In this document: positions 28,497 to 40,361 of the stretch, in pieces | Numbering within the stretch: position 1 is the first letter of the stretch | Layout: each line of letters starts with the position of its first letter | Assembly (NCBI RefSeq): GCF_000785105.2 | Contig: NZ_CP018906.1 | Location: 1,612,001-1,676,000 of the forward strand | DNA: 64,000 nt | Direction: 5' to 3' | From: Lentilactobacillus curieae | GTDB taxonomy: Bacteria; Bacillota; Bacilli; Lactobacillales; Lactobacillaceae | Notes under the pieces: generated by a model | Told to the model about the DNA's origin: nothing | Databases searched by the model: none | Seen by the model: the letters and a program-made list of their open reading frames with translations, nothing else | Program-made: the position numbers and the translations under genes

Positions 28497-29333
28497 TTGA
28501 ACAATTTGTTGTTATCAGCATTGAACCCGATTGCTTTTAATTTGGGACCAATCCAGGTTCACTGGTATGGAATCATTATTGCAACCGGGGTTATTTTGGC
28601 GGTTACACTAGCAGTTCAGGAGGGTAAACGTCAGGGAATTGACCCAGATAATATTTACGACATGATTCTTTGGGCACTTCCAGTCGCTCTCATCTGTGCA
28701 AGGGCCTATTACGTGATTTTTCAGTGGGGGTATTATAAAAACAATCCCGGAGAAATCATTCGGATCTGGGATGGTGGAATTGCGATATATGGTTCCTTAA
28801 TTGGGGCAATGATCGTGGTAATTCTATTTTGCCGAAGTCGCTTTATTCCAGTGTGGAAGATGCTCGATGTGGCGGCACCAACGGTAATCATGGCCCAAGC
28901 AATTGGCCGCTGGGGTAACTTTATGAATCAAGAGGCCTTCGGTAAAGTAACATCTTTACAATTTCTACAAGGCTTGCACTTACCTCAGTTCATCATCAAC
29001 CAGATGAATATCTCTGGAGCGTACAGACAGCCGACGTTTTTGTATGAGTCTATCTGGAGCTTCCTCGGATTTTTGGTGTTGATTTTCTTACGTCACAATC
29101 CAGGACTATTCAAGCGCGGAGAAATCTTTTTGGCCTACGTAATGTGGTATTCGTTCGGAAGATTCTTCGTAGAAGGAATGCGCACAGATAGCTTGTACTG
29201 GGGTCCACTGCGAGTTTCTCAGATTCTTTCAATTGTGTTATTTGTTGGTGCGTTGGTAATTCTAGTAATTCGACGCAGAAATAATCAAGATGTGTGGTAT
29301 GTTAATAAAGAGATTTCTAAGCAAGAAGACTAA
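28497..29333 (+). CDS. lgt: Lgt, prolipoprotein diacylglyceryl transferase
   Basis: 278 residues with about seven membrane segments. Diagnostic motifs are [10 protein letters not shown] near the N-terminus and [13 protein letters not shown] (about 137-149), the Lgt signature. It transfers diacylglycerol from phosphatidylglycerol to the lipobox Cys of prolipoproteins. TTG start at 28497, 12 bases after hprK. Lipid modification therefore exists here, which makes the lipobox-less PstS notable. Confidence 0.96.
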   Translation: MNNLLLSALNPIAFNLGPIQVHWYGIIIATGVILAVTLAVQEGKRQGIDPDNIYDMILWALPVALICARAYYVIFQWGYYKNNPGEIIRIWDGGIAIYGSLIGAMIVVILFCRSRFIPVWKMLDVAAPTVIMAQAIGRWGNFMNQEAFGKVTSLQFLQGLHLPQFIINQMNISGAYRQPTFLYESIWSFLGFLVLIFLRHNPGLFKRGEIFLAYVMWYSFGRFFVEGMRTDSLYWGPLRVSQILSIVLFVGALVILVIRRRNNQDVWYVNKEISKQED

Positions 29334-29345
29334 AGGAGAATTTTA

Positions 29346-30362
29346 ATGACAAGCAAAATTGCAGTTTTAGGGGCAGGTTCTTGGGGCAGTGTGTTAGCAA
29401 GCGTTCTAGATGAAAACGGGCATGACGTTCGCTTATGGTCGTACAATAAGGAACAAGTTGACTTGTTTAACTCAACTCATACGAACCCTCACTACATTAA
29501 GGATCACACTTTCTCTAAAACGTTAGTTGCATACAATGACTTAGCTGAAGCAATTGATGGGGCTGAGTACATCCTATTTGTTGTTCCAACTCAGGTTACG
29601 CGTTCGGTAGCTAAGCAAGTTGCTGAAATTCTAGAAAAGAACAACCAAAAAGTTGATTTGATTCATGCTTCAAAAGGAATCGAGGAGGGGACATATATGC
29701 GCCTTTCTGAGGTTTTAGCTGAAGAAATCAAACCAGCAAACCGTAATTCAATTTCCGTTATTTCTGGTCCAAGCCATGCTGAAGATGCAATTCGTAAGGA
29801 TATTACTTTGGTTACAGTAGCTAGCAGAAATTTGGGTGATGCAGAGAGAGTGCAACATCTATTTATGAACAGTTACTTCCGGGTTTATACCAGCGATGAT
29901 GTTATCGGGGTAGAAATTGGAGCAGCATTGAAGAACATTATCGCAATTGGCGCAGGTGCACTTAACGGTTTAGGGTACAAGGACAACGCCAAAGCTGCTT
30001 TGATGACCAGAGGATTAGCAGAAATTTCTCGTCTTGGAACTTCGTTTGGTGCAAATCCATTAACGTTTATCGGTCTTTCAGGGGTTGGTGACATTATTGT
30101 TACTGGTACCAGCACTAACTCACGTAACTGGCGAGCAGGTAACGAACTTGGTCAGGGAAAGTCACTTGATGAAGTTATTGACAATATGGGAATGGTTATC
30201 GAGGGGATTGCCACGACCAAAGCAGCATACGAACTGTCAAAGAAGCGTGGAGTAGATATGCCGATTACTAGTGCAATTTACCATGTGCTTTACGACAATG
30301 CAGATATTAAGGAAACGATTAATCAATTAATGACCCGTGAAGGTAGATCAGAACTTTCATAG
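29346..30362 (+). CDS. gpsA: NAD(P)H-dependent glycerol-3-phosphate dehydrogenase
   Basis: 338 residues. The Rossmann motif [10 protein letters not shown] is at about 8-17, then GPSHAED, the catalytic Lys region [38 protein letters not shown], and [11 protein letters not shown]. It makes glycerol-3-phosphate for phospholipids. SD AAAGGAG precedes the ATG. It is 12 bases after lgt, in the same operon. Confidence 0.96.
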   Translation: MTSKIAVLGAGSWGSVLASVLDENGHDVRLWSYNKEQVDLFNSTHTNPHYIKDHTFSKTLVAYNDLAEAIDGAEYILFVVPTQVTRSVAKQVAEILEKNNQKVDLIHASKGIEEGTYMRLSEVLAEEIKPANRNSISVISGPSHAEDAIRKDITLVTVASRNLGDAERVQHLFMNSYFRVYTSDDVIGVEIGAALKNIIAIGAGALNGLGYKDNAKAALMTRGLAEISRLGTSFGANPLTFIGLSGVGDIIVTGTSTNSRNWRAGNELGQGKSLDEVIDNMGMVIEGIATTKAAYELSKKRGVDMPITSAIYHVLYDNADIKETINQLMTREGRSELS

Positions 30363-30383
30363 GATAATTCGGAGGTAGAAGTG

Positions 30384-31277
30384 ATGCCAAAAAAAGTTAC
30401 AAAGGCTGTTATTCCAGCAGCTGGTTTAGGAACTAGATTTTTACCAGAAACTAAGGCACTTCCAAAAGAAATGCTACCAATCGTTGATACACCAACGATT
30501 CAATTCATTGTAGAAGAAGCCAAAAAATCTGGAATCAAGGACATTGTAATTGTAATTGGTAAGGGGAAGCGTTCAATCGAGGATCATTTTGATTCTAATC
30601 CTGAGTTGGAATTAAACTTGGAGCAGAAGCAAAAAACTAAGATTCTTGAAACCATTCGAAAAACAAATGATATGAACATTTACTTTATTCGTCAATCACA
30701 CCCACGGGGACTTGGGGACGCAGTTTATACTGCGCGGAGCTTTATCGGTAACGAACCCTTTGTTGTGATGTTAGGCGATGATGTAATGGAAGATAAGGTT
30801 CCGTTGACTAAACAGTTAATGGAAAGCTACAAGGAAACCGGAGCCTCAACCCTTGCCGTTAAACGAGTTGCTCATAAGGACATTTCAAAGTATGGGGTCA
30901 TCGACCCATCTGAAGAGGTAAAATCAGGTCTCTTTAATGTTAAAAAATTCGTGGAAAAGCCATCTCCTGAAGAGGCTCCATCGGACCTTGCCATCATTGG
31001 TAGGTATCTGTTAACTCCGGAAATCTTTGGAATTTTGGAAAATACTAAACCCGACAGTTCAGGAGAAATCCAATTAACATCCGCAATCGACGAATTGAAT
31101 CAAACTCAACGAGTATTTGCCCATGAATTTAAGGGTGAAAGATTCGATACTGGGAACAAGTTAAGTTGGTTAAAGACAAACATTACGTTTGGCTTACGAC
31201 ACGATGAGATTGCTGATGGCCTTCGTGAGTATCTAATTGCACTTGGTAAGTCACTAAGTGATGAAAATAAAAAGTAA
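30384..31277 (+). CDS. galU: UTP-glucose-1-phosphate uridylyltransferase
   Basis: 297 residues. The nucleotidyltransferase signature [26 protein letters not shown] (about 8-33) and the GDDVMED metal-binding segment identify GalU. It makes UDP-glucose for glycolipids, teichoic acid decoration and exopolysaccharide. ATG 30384 is preferred over GTG 30381, being eight bases from GGAGG. Confidence 0.95.
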   Translation: MPKKVTKAVIPAAGLGTRFLPETKALPKEMLPIVDTPTIQFIVEEAKKSGIKDIVIVIGKGKRSIEDHFDSNPELELNLEQKQKTKILETIRKTNDMNIYFIRQSHPRGLGDAVYTARSFIGNEPFVVMLGDDVMEDKVPLTKQLMESYKETGASTLAVKRVAHKDISKYGVIDPSEEVKSGLFNVKKFVEKPSPEEAPSDLAIIGRYLLTPEIFGILENTKPDSSGEIQLTSAIDELNQTQRVFAHEFKGERFDTGNKLSWLKTNITFGLRHDEIADGLREYLIALGKSLSDENKK

Positions 31278-31353
31278 TTTGGACAATTTACTTTACATAC
31301 TTACATTTTGATAGTAAATTAAATTGCGTAAGATTTAAAAAGGAGGATCCATT

Positions 31354-32301
31354 ATGACAAAAAGTTACGATGTTGTAGTGATTGGTGCAGGCCCTGGTGG
31401 AATGACTGCTGCGCTTTATGCTTCAAGAGCCAACCTGTCTGTTGCTATGATCGACCGGGGAATTTATGGTGGTCAAATGAATAATACCGCCGAGATTGAA
31501 AACTATCCTGGTTTTAAATCAGTGATGGGTCCAGACTTGGCTCAACAAATGTACGATGGCTCAATTAACTTCGGTGCTGAGTACGTTTATGGATCAGTCG
31601 AAGAAATCATCGATAATGGTGATACTAAAGTAATCAAAACAGATAGTGAAGAAATTGAAGCAAAGGTTGTTGTGATTGCGACTGGATCTGAGTACAAGAA
31701 GCTGGGCATTCCTGGCGAAAAAGAATACGGTGGCAAGGGAGTTTCATACTGTGCCGTCTGTGATGGGGCATTCTTTAGAAATAAGGATGTTGTTGTCGTT
31801 GGTGGTGGTGATTCGGCAATTGAAGAAGGTTCTTACCTTTCTGGAATTGTGAATAAGGTTACAGTTATTCACCGTCGTGACACACTTCGTGCTCAAAAGG
31901 TCATCCAAGACCGTGCGTTTGAAAATGATAAGATGGATTTCGTTTGGAATACAAATGTTGTTGAAGTTCTTGGCGATGGCGACAAAGTTACAGGCGTTAA
32001 GGTAAAGAATAACGAGACAGACGAAGAAAGTGTTGTGGAAACTTCAGGAGTATTCATCTATGTTGGGTTGTTGCCAATGACCGATCCATTTAAGAGTTTA
32101 AACATTACTGATGAATCTGGTTGGATTGTTACTAATGACCATATGGAAACGTCAGTTCCAGGTATTTATGCAATTGGTGACGTGCGTCAGAAGGAACTTC
32201 GCCAAATCACAACTGCTGTTGGTGATGGTGGAATTGCTGGTCAACAAGCATTTAAGTACATTGAGGAATTAAACTCAAAGTCACCAGTTAAGGGTGCTTA
32301 A
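31354..32301 (+). CDS. trxB: Thioredoxin reductase
   Basis: 315 residues. FAD-binding GAGPGGMTAALYASRA (about 10-25), redox-active CAVC (about 135-138), NADPH-binding GGGDSAIEEG, and the C-terminal FAD motif AIGDVR. It reduces thioredoxin with NADPH in the cytoplasm. AGGAGG lies before ATG 31354; a short AT-rich gap separates it from galU, so its own promoter is likely. The first hairpin with a T-run downstream is the one at 32362, which lies after the uvrBA LexA box. Confidence 0.96.
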   Translation: MTKSYDVVVIGAGPGGMTAALYASRANLSVAMIDRGIYGGQMNNTAEIENYPGFKSVMGPDLAQQMYDGSINFGAEYVYGSVEEIIDNGDTKVIKTDSEEIEAKVVVIATGSEYKKLGIPGEKEYGGKGVSYCAVCDGAFFRNKDVVVVGGGDSAIEEGSYLSGIVNKVTVIHRRDTLRAQKVIQDRAFENDKMDFVWNTNVVEVLGDGDKVTGVKVKNNETDEESVVETSGVFIYVGLLPMTDPFKSLNITDESGWIVTNDHMETSVPGIYAIGDVRQKELRQITTAVGDGGIAGQQAFKYIEELNSKSPVKGA

Positions 32302-32316
32302 AAAGGTACGACAAAA

Positions 32317-32344
32317 TTGATTTGCGAAAGTATGTTCGTATGGT
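32317..32344 (+). promoter_or_regulatory. uvrBA promoter with LexA (SOS) box
   Basis: -35 TTGATT (32317-32322), 16-base spacer, -10 TATGGT (32339-32344). Between them lies CGAAAGTATGTTCG (32325-32338), one base off the Gram-positive LexA consensus CGAACNNNNGTTCG. This is the expected layout for SOS repression of uvrBA. Confidence 0.8.
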
Positions 32345-32361
32345 AAAATACTTTTGTGAGT

Positions 32362-32399
32362 AAGGCTGAAACAAAACTTAGTTTTGCTGAGGCCTTTTT
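32362..32399 (+). terminator. Terminator-like hairpin between the LexA box and uvrB
   Basis: AAGGC / GCCTT closing an internal loop and CAAAAC / GTTTTG around a 3-base loop, then five T. It may end trxB transcripts, but it also lies in the uvrBA leader, downstream of the only promoter seen. Confidence 0.7.
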
Positions 32400-32446
32400 A
32401 TTTACTTTAAAAAAATCAGCTTTCAAGTTGGATTGGAGGACTTTGA

Positions 32447-34450
32447 TTGATAGAGCGACAGGATGATAGAAAATTTGATTTAGTTTCTCAATACAAACCA
32501 ACTGGAGACCAACCAAACGCCATCAAGGAATTGGTTGCGGGGGTTGAAAGCGGTGAAAAAGAACAAATTTTAATGGGCGCTACTGGGACTGGAAAGACGT
32601 TTACAATTTCTAATGTTATTTCTCAGGTTAATAAGCCAACACTAGTTTTGTCTCACAATAAAACGCTGGCTGGTCAGTTATATAGTGAATTTAAGGAATT
32701 CTTCCCTAATAATGCGGTGGAATACTTCGTTAGTTACTATGATTACTATCAACCAGAGGCTTATGTCCCTTCCAGTGATACCTATATCGAAAAGGATTCA
32801 TCAATCAATGATGAAATTGATAAGTTGCGGCATTCCGCTACCAGTTCACTGTTAGAGAGAAATGATGTTATTGTTGTGGCGTCGGTTTCCTCAATTTTTG
32901 GATTAGGTAGTCCTAAAGAATATAAGGACCATGTAGTATCGCTGCGTGTCGGTCAGACAATGGAACGGGATGCACTGTTACGGGCATTAGTTTCGATTCA
33001 ATTTGATAGAAATGATATCGATTTTCAACGGGGGCGTTTTAGGGTTCACGGAGATGTTGTGGAAGTTTTCCCAGCATCGTTAGATGACCATGCCTTACGA
33101 ATTGAATTTTTTGGAGACGAGATTGACCGAATTCGCGAAGTCGATACTCTGACGGGTGAAGTTATCGGTGACCGGGAACACGTAGCCATTTTCCCGGCGA
33201 CTCACTTTTTGACCAATGACGACATTATGAATCAGGCGCTTCCAGAGATTAAAGAAGAGCTTGACCAACAAGTAAAAAAATTTGAGGCGGAAGGTAAACT
33301 TCTTGAAGCCCAACGATTAAAGCAAAGAACTACGTATGATATCGAAATGATGCAAGAAATGGGTTACACCAGTGGAATTGAAAATTATTCGCGATTTATG
33401 GATCGAAGAAAACCTGGTCAACCACCGTTTACGTTACTAGATTTCTTCCCAAAAGATTTCTTATTGGTTGTTGATGAGTCCCACCAAACGATGCCCCAAG
33501 TTCGGGGAATGTACAATGGTGACCGGGCAAGAAAACAACAATTGATTGATTATGGTTTTAGACTGCCATCAGCACTTGATAACCGACCTTTACGTCTGGA
33601 AGAATTTGAAAAGCACATCAATCAAGTTATTTACATGTCTGCCACTCCAGGGCCTTATGAATTAGAGCGGACCAAAAATGTTGTTCAACAGATTATTCGG
33701 CCAACCGGTTTACTGGATCCAACTATTGATGTCAGACCGATTATGGGTCAGATGGATGATTTGGTTGGCGAAATCAATAAACGAATTGATAAGCATGAGC
33801 GGGTTTTCGTTACTACGCTTACCAAGAAAATGGCTGAAGATTTGACCGACTACCTTAAAGATTTAGGAATTAAGGTAAAGTATCTACATTCTGATATCAA
33901 GACTTTAGAACGTACTCAGATTATTCGGGACTTGCGACTGGGTAAGTTTGATGTTCTTGTTGGAATCAACCTGTTAAGGGAAGGAATTGACGTTCCTGAA
34001 GTTTCATTGGTTGCGATTTTGGATGCTGATAAGGAAGGCTTCTTGAGAAATGAACGTTCATTGATTCAGACAATTGGACGGGCTTCTCGGAATGAGAATG
34101 GTGCCGTGATTATGTACGCTGATAAGACAACGGATTCGATGCAGTATGCCATTGATGAAACTAAGAGGCGGCGTTCGATTCAAATCAAGTATAATGAAGA
34201 ACACGGAATTACTCCGCATACTATTAAGAAGGATATTCGTGGATTGATTGCCTCTACCGTTGAAACTAGCGATAGTGGTGAGAAGGATGACTTTGTTGAA
34301 AGCGACTTCCAACAAATGTCTCCTAAGGATCAAAAGGCAATGATTTCCCGACTAGAAGATGAAATGAGATCAGCTGCGAAGGCACTTGATTTTGAACAGG
34401 CTGCTACGCTTCGCGACACTGTTATTGAATTAAAAGGTGAAATGGATTAA
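32447..34450 (+). CDS. uvrB: UvrB, excinuclease ABC subunit B
   Basis: 667 residues. Walker A is [10 protein letters not shown] (about 44-53). The beta-hairpin region [21 protein letters not shown], helicase motifs [16 protein letters not shown], and QTIGRASRN follow, and the C-terminal UVR motif is at about 630-665 ([25 protein letters not shown]). UvrB verifies damage handed over by UvrA and recruits UvrC. TTG start at 32447, seven bases after GGAGGA. Confidence 0.97.
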   Translation: MIERQDDRKFDLVSQYKPTGDQPNAIKELVAGVESGEKEQILMGATGTGKTFTISNVISQVNKPTLVLSHNKTLAGQLYSEFKEFFPNNAVEYFVSYYDYYQPEAYVPSSDTYIEKDSSINDEIDKLRHSATSSLLERNDVIVVASVSSIFGLGSPKEYKDHVVSLRVGQTMERDALLRALVSIQFDRNDIDFQRGRFRVHGDVVEVFPASLDDHALRIEFFGDEIDRIREVDTLTGEVIGDREHVAIFPATHFLTNDDIMNQALPEIKEELDQQVKKFEAEGKLLEAQRLKQRTTYDIEMMQEMGYTSGIENYSRFMDRRKPGQPPFTLLDFFPKDFLLVVDESHQTMPQVRGMYNGDRARKQQLIDYGFRLPSALDNRPLRLEEFEKHINQVIYMSATPGPYELERTKNVVQQIIRPTGLLDPTIDVRPIMGQMDDLVGEINKRIDKHERVFVTTLTKKMAEDLTDYLKDLGIKVKYLHSDIKTLERTQIIRDLRLGKFDVLVGINLLREGIDVPEVSLVAILDADKEGFLRNERSLIQTIGRASRNENGAVIMYADKTTDSMQYAIDETKRRRSIQIKYNEEHGITPHTIKKDIRGLIASTVETSDSGEKDDFVESDFQQMSPKDQKAMISRLEDEMRSAAKALDFEQAATLRDTVIELKGEMD

Positions 34451-34463
34451 AGAGGAATTTAAA

Positions 34464-37319
34464 TTGGCAAATGACAAAATAATTATTAGTGGAGCCAGAG
34501 CTCACAATTTAAAAAACATCAATGTTTCAATTCCTAAGAATAAATTGATTGTTATGACGGGCTTATCGGGTTCAGGGAAAAGCTCCTTAGCGTTCGACAC
34601 GCTGTATGCCGAAGGACAGCGTCGTTACGTTGAGAGTTTATCGTCATACGCTCGGCAATTCTTGGGACAGATGGATAAGCCGGATGTTGATTCAATTGAA
34701 GGACTTAGTCCAGCAATTTCAATTGACCAAAAAACAACATCAAAGAATCCCCGGTCAACTGTCGGGACGGTTACAGAAATTAACGATTACCTTAGGCTAC
34801 TTTGGGCTCGTGTAGGAACACCAATTTGTCCAAACGATGGCTCTGTTATTTCTAGTCAATCTGTAGACCAGATGATTCAGCAGATCATGGCACTTCCAGA
34901 AAGAACTAAGTTACAAATTTTTTCTCCAATTGTGAGGGGCAAAAAGGGTGAACATAAAAAGATTTTTGAAAAAATTAAGCGTGAAGGTTTTGTCCGGGTT
35001 CAAGTTGATGGTGAGAACTATGATATTGATGACGATATCGAACTTGATAAGAATAAACAACATGACATCAACATCATAATCGACAGAATTGTTGTCAAAG
35101 AAGGAATTAACAACCGCCTTTCAGATTCTTTGGAAGCAGCGCTTAGATTATCTGGCGGGTATGCAGTTGCTGATTTCTTGGGCGAGAGAGACCCAATGTT
35201 GTTTTCAGAGCACTATGCTTGTCCAGTTTGTGGATTTACCGTTGGCGAATTGGAACCCAGATTATTTTCTTTTAACTCGCCCCTTGGTGCTTGTCCAGAT
35301 TGTGATGGCTTGGGGATGAAGCTGGAAGTCGATCCAGATTTAATCGTTCCGGACCAGACGAAAACTTTAAATGAAGGTGCGTTAGTTCCTTGGAGTTCTT
35401 CTAACTCAAAATACTACCCCAATATGCTGGAACAAGTGTGTGCATCTGAAAAAATTGATATGGACACACCGTTTAAAGATTTAAGCAAGAAACAGCGTGA
35501 CTTGCTGCTATATGGATCAAAGAAGTCGAAGATATACCATTTTCATTTAAGTAGTGATTTTGGCGGGATTAGGGATGTAGACGGTCCGTTTGAGGGTGTT
35601 GTTAACAACGTTGATCGCCGTTATCATAACACTTCAAGTGACTACGTTCGTGATCAATTAGGTTCATACATGACTGAATTGACCTGTGCAACTTGTCATG
35701 GATACAGACTTAATCGCAAGGCACTTGCTGTTAAAGTTGATGGTCAAAACATCGCCCAAATTTCTGAGCGAAATGTTGGTCGAGAGCTTAATTTCTTTAA
35801 GGAAGTTAAGTTTGGTGAACAAAACTCGATGATTGCTAAGCCAATTATTAAGGAAATTTCTGACCGATTAACTTTCTTACAAAATGTTGGGTTAGACTAT
35901 CTAACTCTGTCTAGATCGGCGAGAACTCTATCTGGTGGTGAAGCACAACGGATTAGGTTAGCAACTCAGATTGGATCTAACTTATCTGGAGTTCTTTATA
36001 TCCTGGATGAACCTTCTATCGGTTTGCATCAGCGTGATAACGACCGTCTGATTCAGTCACTTAAAAACATGCGAGACTTGGGTAACACTTTGGTTGTTGT
36101 TGAACACGATGAGGACACGATGCGGGCTGCTGATTACATTGTTGATATCGGACCTGGTGCTGGTGCTGATGGGGGAGAAGTAATGGCTTCAGGAACTCCC
36201 AAGCAGGTTGAAAAAGTCAAAAAGTCAATTACCGGTCAGTATTTAGCTGGCAAAAGATTTATTCCCGTTCCAACCGAGCGACGTAAGGGTAATGGCGAAA
36301 AGATTACTGTCGTCGGTGCCAAGGAGAATAACCTGAAGGACACCACTGTCGACTTTCCACTCGGAGAATTTGTGGTGGTTACTGGTGTGTCTGGATCTGG
36401 AAAATCAACGTTAGTAAATGAGATTTTGAAGAAGGCCTTGGCTCAGAAATTAAACCACAATTCTGAAAAGCCTGGTGCTTACGCTGATATTAAGGGTTAT
36501 GACAATATTGAAAAAATTGTTAATATTGATCAAACTCCAATTGGTAGGACCCCTCGGAGTAACCCAGCAACCTATACGGGAGTTTTTGATGACATTCGAG
36601 ATTTGTTTGCTAGCACTAATGATGCCAAACTCCGTGGATTCAAGAAGGGACGCTTTAGCTTTAATGTTAAGGGCGGCCGTTGTGAAACTTGTCGTGGTGA
36701 TGGAATCATTAAAATTGAGATGAACTTTTTGCCAGACGTTTATGTTCCTTGTGAAGTGTGTCATGGTAAGCGTTACAATGCAGAGACCCTTGAAGTTGAA
36801 TATAAGGGCAAGAGCATTTCTGATGTTTTGGACATGACGGTTGAAGAAGCACTAGACTTCTTTAGTGCCATTCCCAGAATTCAACGAAAACTCCAAACAA
36901 TTAAAGATGTTGGCTTAGGTTACGTTTCGCTAGGACAACCCGCAACTACGTTATCTGGTGGGGAAGCTCAACGAATGAAATTAGCTTCTGAGCTTCATAA
37001 GAAGTCGTCTGGAAAGAACTTTTATATTCTCGACGAACCAACAACTGGTTTGCATACCGAAGACATTCGTAAGTTGCTTGGCGTGTTGCAGCAGTTAGTT
37101 GATCAAGGTAACACAGTGTTAATCATCGAGCACAATTTGGACGTGATTAAGAGTGCGGATCACCTGATTGATTTAGGCCCTGAAGGTGGGGATGCCGGCG
37201 GCCAAGTCGTGGCAACGGGAACTCCTGAAGAAATCGCTGAAACTAAGGATAGTTACACTGGTCAGTATTTAAAGCCGGTACTTGAAAGAGATAAAAAGCT
37301 TACAGCAGAAAATCAATAA
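34464..37319 (+). CDS. uvrA: UvrA, excinuclease ABC subunit A
   Basis: 951 residues from TTG 34464 ([19 protein letters not shown]), the normal UvrA N-terminus, preceded by AGAGGA. The longer frame from 34437 overlaps uvrB and adds nine atypical residues. It has two ABC modules (Walker [11 protein letters not shown] near residue 32 and [10 protein letters not shown] near 644) and zinc-finger Cys pairs CPVCG...CPDC and CETC...CEVC. Signatures are LSGGEAQR (twice), and Walker B motifs are [11 protein letters not shown] and [11 protein letters not shown]. UvrA scans DNA for bulky lesions; it is coupled to uvrB. Confidence 0.97.
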   Translation: MANDKIIISGARAHNLKNINVSIPKNKLIVMTGLSGSGKSSLAFDTLYAEGQRRYVESLSSYARQFLGQMDKPDVDSIEGLSPAISIDQKTTSKNPRSTVGTVTEINDYLRLLWARVGTPICPNDGSVISSQSVDQMIQQIMALPERTKLQIFSPIVRGKKGEHKKIFEKIKREGFVRVQVDGENYDIDDDIELDKNKQHDINIIIDRIVVKEGINNRLSDSLEAALRLSGGYAVADFLGERDPMLFSEHYACPVCGFTVGELEPRLFSFNSPLGACPDCDGLGMKLEVDPDLIVPDQTKTLNEGALVPWSSSNSKYYPNMLEQVCASEKIDMDTPFKDLSKKQRDLLLYGSKKSKIYHFHLSSDFGGIRDVDGPFEGVVNNVDRRYHNTSSDYVRDQLGSYMTELTCATCHGYRLNRKALAVKVDGQNIAQISERNVGRELNFFKEVKFGEQNSMIAKPIIKEISDRLTFLQNVGLDYLTLSRSARTLSGGEAQRIRLATQIGSNLSGVLYILDEPSIGLHQRDNDRLIQSLKNMRDLGNTLVVVEHDEDTMRAADYIVDIGPGAGADGGEVMASGTPKQVEKVKKSITGQYLAGKRFIPVPTERRKGNGEKITVVGAKENNLKDTTVDFPLGEFVVVTGVSGSGKSTLVNEILKKALAQKLNHNSEKPGAYADIKGYDNIEKIVNIDQTPIGRTPRSNPATYTGVFDDIRDLFASTNDAKLRGFKKGRFSFNVKGGRCETCRGDGIIKIEMNFLPDVYVPCEVCHGKRYNAETLEVEYKGKSISDVLDMTVEEALDFFSAIPRIQRKLQTIKDVGLGYVSLGQPATTLSGGEAQRMKLASELHKKSSGKNFYILDEPTTGLHTEDIRKLLGVLQQLVDQGNTVLIIEHNLDVIKSADHLIDLGPEGGDAGGQVVATGTPEEIAETKDSYTGQYLKPVLERDKKLTAENQ

Positions 37320-37335
37320 AATTCGTATATGTACA

Positions 37336-37379
37336 AACAGCGTTGGTACCTAATTTATGGGTTAAGACGCTGTTTTTTT
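37336..37379 (+). terminator. Intrinsic terminator of uvrBA
   Basis: ACAGCG / CGCTGT outer stem with a long, partly paired loop, then seven T. Confidence 0.75.
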
Positions 37380-37429
37380 GAGATTTCATGCATTCTTAAC
37401 CTTTTTTATTTAAAATGAAACGCCCGGTA

Positions 37430-37438
37430 TGTTATACT
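37430..37438 (+). promoter_or_regulatory. Extended -10 promoter of rapZ-yvcK-whiA
   Basis: TGTTATACT (TGN-TATACT) 30 bases before the rapZ ATG; the -35 is weak. Confidence 0.55.
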
Positions 37439-37468
37439 CGAGGAAGTTTGTATACGAAAGGGAATAAT

Positions 37469-38353
37469 ATGGCTGTCAGAAATCGTTTCGTGATCATTAC
37501 TGGAATGAGTGGAGCAGGCAAAACCGTTGCTGCCCAAAGCTTTGAAGATTTGGGCTACTTCGTGGTTGATAATATGCCACCAACTCTATTACCTAAGTTC
37601 ATGGATTTAATTCGTACAGAACGTGAAATTAACAGAATTGCCCTAGTCGTAGATTTACGATCCCAAGTATTTTATGACGAAATTTTGGCAATGAATAAAC
37701 AACTTAAGGACGATTCTAATAACGATGTTGAGTTAATCTTCTTGGATTCATCTGATACTAAGTTGGTATCTAGATATAAAGAAACTCGGCGATCACATCC
37801 GCTTGCAAGAAATGGGCGGACAATTGATGGCATTCGTCAAGAACGTGATCTATTGAAGAGTGTTAGGGACGCTGCCGACTTAGTGGTTGATACAACAACG
37901 TTATCACCGAGAAAATTACGGGAAGAAATTTTTCATAACTATTCAATTGATAACGGCAAACTCCCATTTCATGTCGAGGTCATGTCGTTTGGCTTTAAAT
38001 ATGGGCTACCATTAGATGCCGATATTGTTATGGATGTAAGGTTTTTACCTAATCCATATTATGATCCCGATATGCGTTACAAAACTGGACTTGATAAAGT
38101 TGTAAGTGATTTTGTAATGCATTCAGATGGTGCTGAAGAATTCTATGCAAAGCTGCATGACTTAATTTCGTTTACTTTGCCAGGGTACGAAAAAGAGGGA
38201 AAAGCAAATTTAACCATTGCGATTGGTTGTACGGGTGGTCAGCATCGATCTGTAGCCATTGCACAGCGTTTAGCAACTGATTTAAAGCAAAATTATACCG
38301 TTAACATAACTCATCGGGATATAGATAGGATTAAAGCAAAGGGGGATGACTGA
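37469..38353 (+). CDS. rapZ: RapZ/YvcJ nucleotide-binding protein
   Basis: 294 residues. Walker A is GMSGAGKT (near residue 10), followed by [15 protein letters not shown]. The C-terminal domain has [21 protein letters not shown] and [13 protein letters not shown], all diagnostic. The E. coli homologue controls glmZ decay; YvcJ in B. subtilis affects competence gene expression. ATG 37469 follows AAAGGGA; the frame from 37415 begins upstream of the -10 and is rejected. It overlaps yvcK by one base. Confidence 0.95.
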   Translation: MAVRNRFVIITGMSGAGKTVAAQSFEDLGYFVVDNMPPTLLPKFMDLIRTEREINRIALVVDLRSQVFYDEILAMNKQLKDDSNNDVELIFLDSSDTKLVSRYKETRRSHPLARNGRTIDGIRQERDLLKSVRDAADLVVDTTTLSPRKLREEIFHNYSIDNGKLPFHVEVMSFGFKYGLPLDADIVMDVRFLPNPYYDPDMRYKTGLDKVVSDFVMHSDGAEEFYAKLHDLISFTLPGYEKEGKANLTIAIGCTGGQHRSVAIAQRLATDLKQNYTVNITHRDIDRIKAKGDD

Positions 38354-39348
38354 TGTATAACGCGTTGAATAGTCACCAACCTAAAGTAGTTGTGATTGGT
38401 GGAGGAACTGGGTTACCAGTAATTTTAAAAAATTTAAAAAACCATCATGTCGATATAACTGCAGTGGTTACGGTGGCAGATGACGGGGGATCTTCGGGTG
38501 TAATCCGAGATTACATTAACGTTGTTCCACCTGGAGATATCCGAAATGTAATTGCGGCACTTTCTGAGTTGCCACAAACGGTGCTTGATTTGTTTCAATA
38601 TCGTTTTAACAGTAAGGACCAATTTTTTGCTGGACACGCAATTGGAAACCTAATAATTGCGGCACTCTCTGAGATGGAAAATGGTATTTTTGATGCTGTT
38701 CAATACCTTAGTAAGGCGATGCAAGTTGATGGGCATATCTATCCAGCCGCTAACGAGCCGTTAGAGTTAAATGCAGAGTTTACCGATGGCACCACAATGA
38801 AGGGTGAATCGGAAATTACTGCAGCGGATAAGATGATTAAACGGGTGTGGGTTGAAACTCATGATAAAAAGCATGAGCCTCAAGCTGTGCAACAAGTAAT
38901 CGATGCAATTTTAGATGCGGATCAAATTGTTATTGGACCCGGAAGTTTGTTTACTAGCATTTTGCCTAATTTAATGATCAAAAATGTAGGTCAGGCGATT
39001 CTAGAGTCTCAAGCTGATGTTGTGTACATCTGTAACATTATGACCCAAAAGGGTGAGACTGATAACTTCACTGAAGCTGACCATGTGCGTGTTTTAAATG
39101 AGCATTTAGGCAAAAACTTCGTTAATACGGTTCTGGTAAATAATCGTGAGGTACCTAGCGAGTACATTGATCACCAACGTTGGAACGAAATTTCTCAACC
39201 AGTTAAGCACGACTTTAACGGTCTCAGAGAGATGGGGTGTCGTGTGATTTCCGCTGACTTTTTGGAATTAAAGGAACGCGGTGCGTTTCATAATGGTCAA
39301 GAAGTAGCTGATGAACTAATGAATTTAATTGGCAGACCCAACGAATAA
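38353..39348 (+). CDS. yvcK: YvcK/GlmR (CofD-like) regulator
   Basis: 331 residues. [17 protein letters not shown] (about 12-28), [11 protein letters not shown] and [13 protein letters not shown] are the family signature for UDP-sugar binding. YvcK (GlmR) binds UDP-GlcNAc and steers carbon into cell-wall precursors during gluconeogenic growth in B. subtilis. Its start overlaps the rapZ stop (TGATG), so translation is coupled. Confidence 0.95.
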   Translation: MYNALNSHQPKVVVIGGGTGLPVILKNLKNHHVDITAVVTVADDGGSSGVIRDYINVVPPGDIRNVIAALSELPQTVLDLFQYRFNSKDQFFAGHAIGNLIIAALSEMENGIFDAVQYLSKAMQVDGHIYPAANEPLELNAEFTDGTTMKGESEITAADKMIKRVWVETHDKKHEPQAVQQVIDAILDADQIVIGPGSLFTSILPNLMIKNVGQAILESQADVVYICNIMTQKGETDNFTEADHVRVLNEHLGKNFVNTVLVNNREVPSEYIDHQRWNEISQPVKHDFNGLREMGCRVISADFLELKERGAFHNGQEVADELMNLIGRPNE

Positions 39349-39369
39349 TGAAGGAAAGGAGTGGTAGAT

Positions 39370-40308
39370 ATGTCTTACGCAAGTGAGGTAAAAAAAGAGC
39401 TTACGTCATTGACTGTTCACCGTGATAATGCCAAAGCTGAATTAATGGCATTGATCAGAATGAACGGCTCAATTTCGCTAAAAAACCACCACTTCATATT
39501 GAATGTTTCATCTGAAAATCCCGCTATCGCCAGAAGAATGTATAAGCTGCTGACGCAGTTTTACGGTATTACTGGTGAACTAAGCGTTCGGAAGCAAATG
39601 AAGCTTAAAAAGAACAATCTGTACATCTTAAGGGTTAATGAGCGGGCAGCAGAACTATTAGATGACCTTAAAATCTTTGACGGTGTCCAGATTGTTGATC
39701 GCGTTCCGATTGAGTTGCTTAAAAAGGATTCTCAAATTCGTTCTTATTTAAGAGGGGCTTTTTTGGCCGGAGGATCTGTTAACAACCCCGAAACCTCCAG
39801 ATATCATCTGGAAATCTACTCACTGTATGAAAATCATAACGATATGATTGCAGAAATGATGCAAGGGTATAATTTACCAGCCCGAACAACTAAGCGCCGG
39901 AGTGGGTATATTACCTACATTAAGGAAGCTGAAAAAATTGCTGATTTTCTTCAGCTAATTGGAGCAACTAGTTCCATGCTTAAATTTGAAGACATTCGAA
40001 TTGTTCGCGATATGAGAAACTCAGTTAATCGTTTGGTAAACTGCGAAAATGCCAATATGAACAAGGTAGCAAGTGCTGCCAGTCGACAAATTGAAAACAT
40101 CAAGTTGATTGATGACACAGTAGGGTTAAACCAACTGCCTGACAAGCTGGCACAAATTGCCCAGACTCGATTAAACCATCCGGAAGTGAGCTTAAAGGAA
40201 TTAGGCGAAATGGTTCCCGGTGGCCCAATATCAAAGTCTGGAGTTAATCATCGACTTAGAAAAATTAATGAGTTTGCTGAGAAATTAGGTTCAGAAGAAA
40301 CTGCATAA
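39370..40308 (+). CDS. whiA: WhiA, DNA-binding regulator
   Basis: 312 residues. The LAGLIDADG-like N-terminal domain has [22 protein letters not shown] (about 125-145), and a C-terminal HTH follows ([26 protein letters not shown]...[12 protein letters not shown]). WhiA acts in sporulation in Streptomyces and in division and chromosome segregation in Bacillus. ATG 39370 ([11 protein letters not shown]) is eight bases from AAAGGAG; GTG 39361 overlaps the SD. It is last gene of the rapZ-yvcK-whiA operon. Confidence 0.95.
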   Translation: MSYASEVKKELTSLTVHRDNAKAELMALIRMNGSISLKNHHFILNVSSENPAIARRMYKLLTQFYGITGELSVRKQMKLKKNNLYILRVNERAAELLDDLKIFDGVQIVDRVPIELLKKDSQIRSYLRGAFLAGGSVNNPETSRYHLEIYSLYENHNDMIAEMMQGYNLPARTTKRRSGYITYIKEAEKIADFLQLIGATSSMLKFEDIRIVRDMRNSVNRLVNCENANMNKVASAASRQIENIKLIDDTVGLNQLPDKLAQIAQTRLNHPEVSLKELGEMVPGGPISKSGVNHRLRKINEFAEKLGSEETA

Positions 40309-40319
40309 AAATATGTATT

Positions 40320-40355
40320 AAAAAAACCGTGAACATTTTTGTTCACGGTTTTTTG
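40320..40355. terminator. Bidirectional terminator between whiA and clpP
   Basis: AAAAAACCGTGAAC / GTTCACGGTTTTTT with a short T-rich loop, symmetric for both convergent genes. Confidence 0.92.
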
Positions 40356-40361
40356 TTTAGA

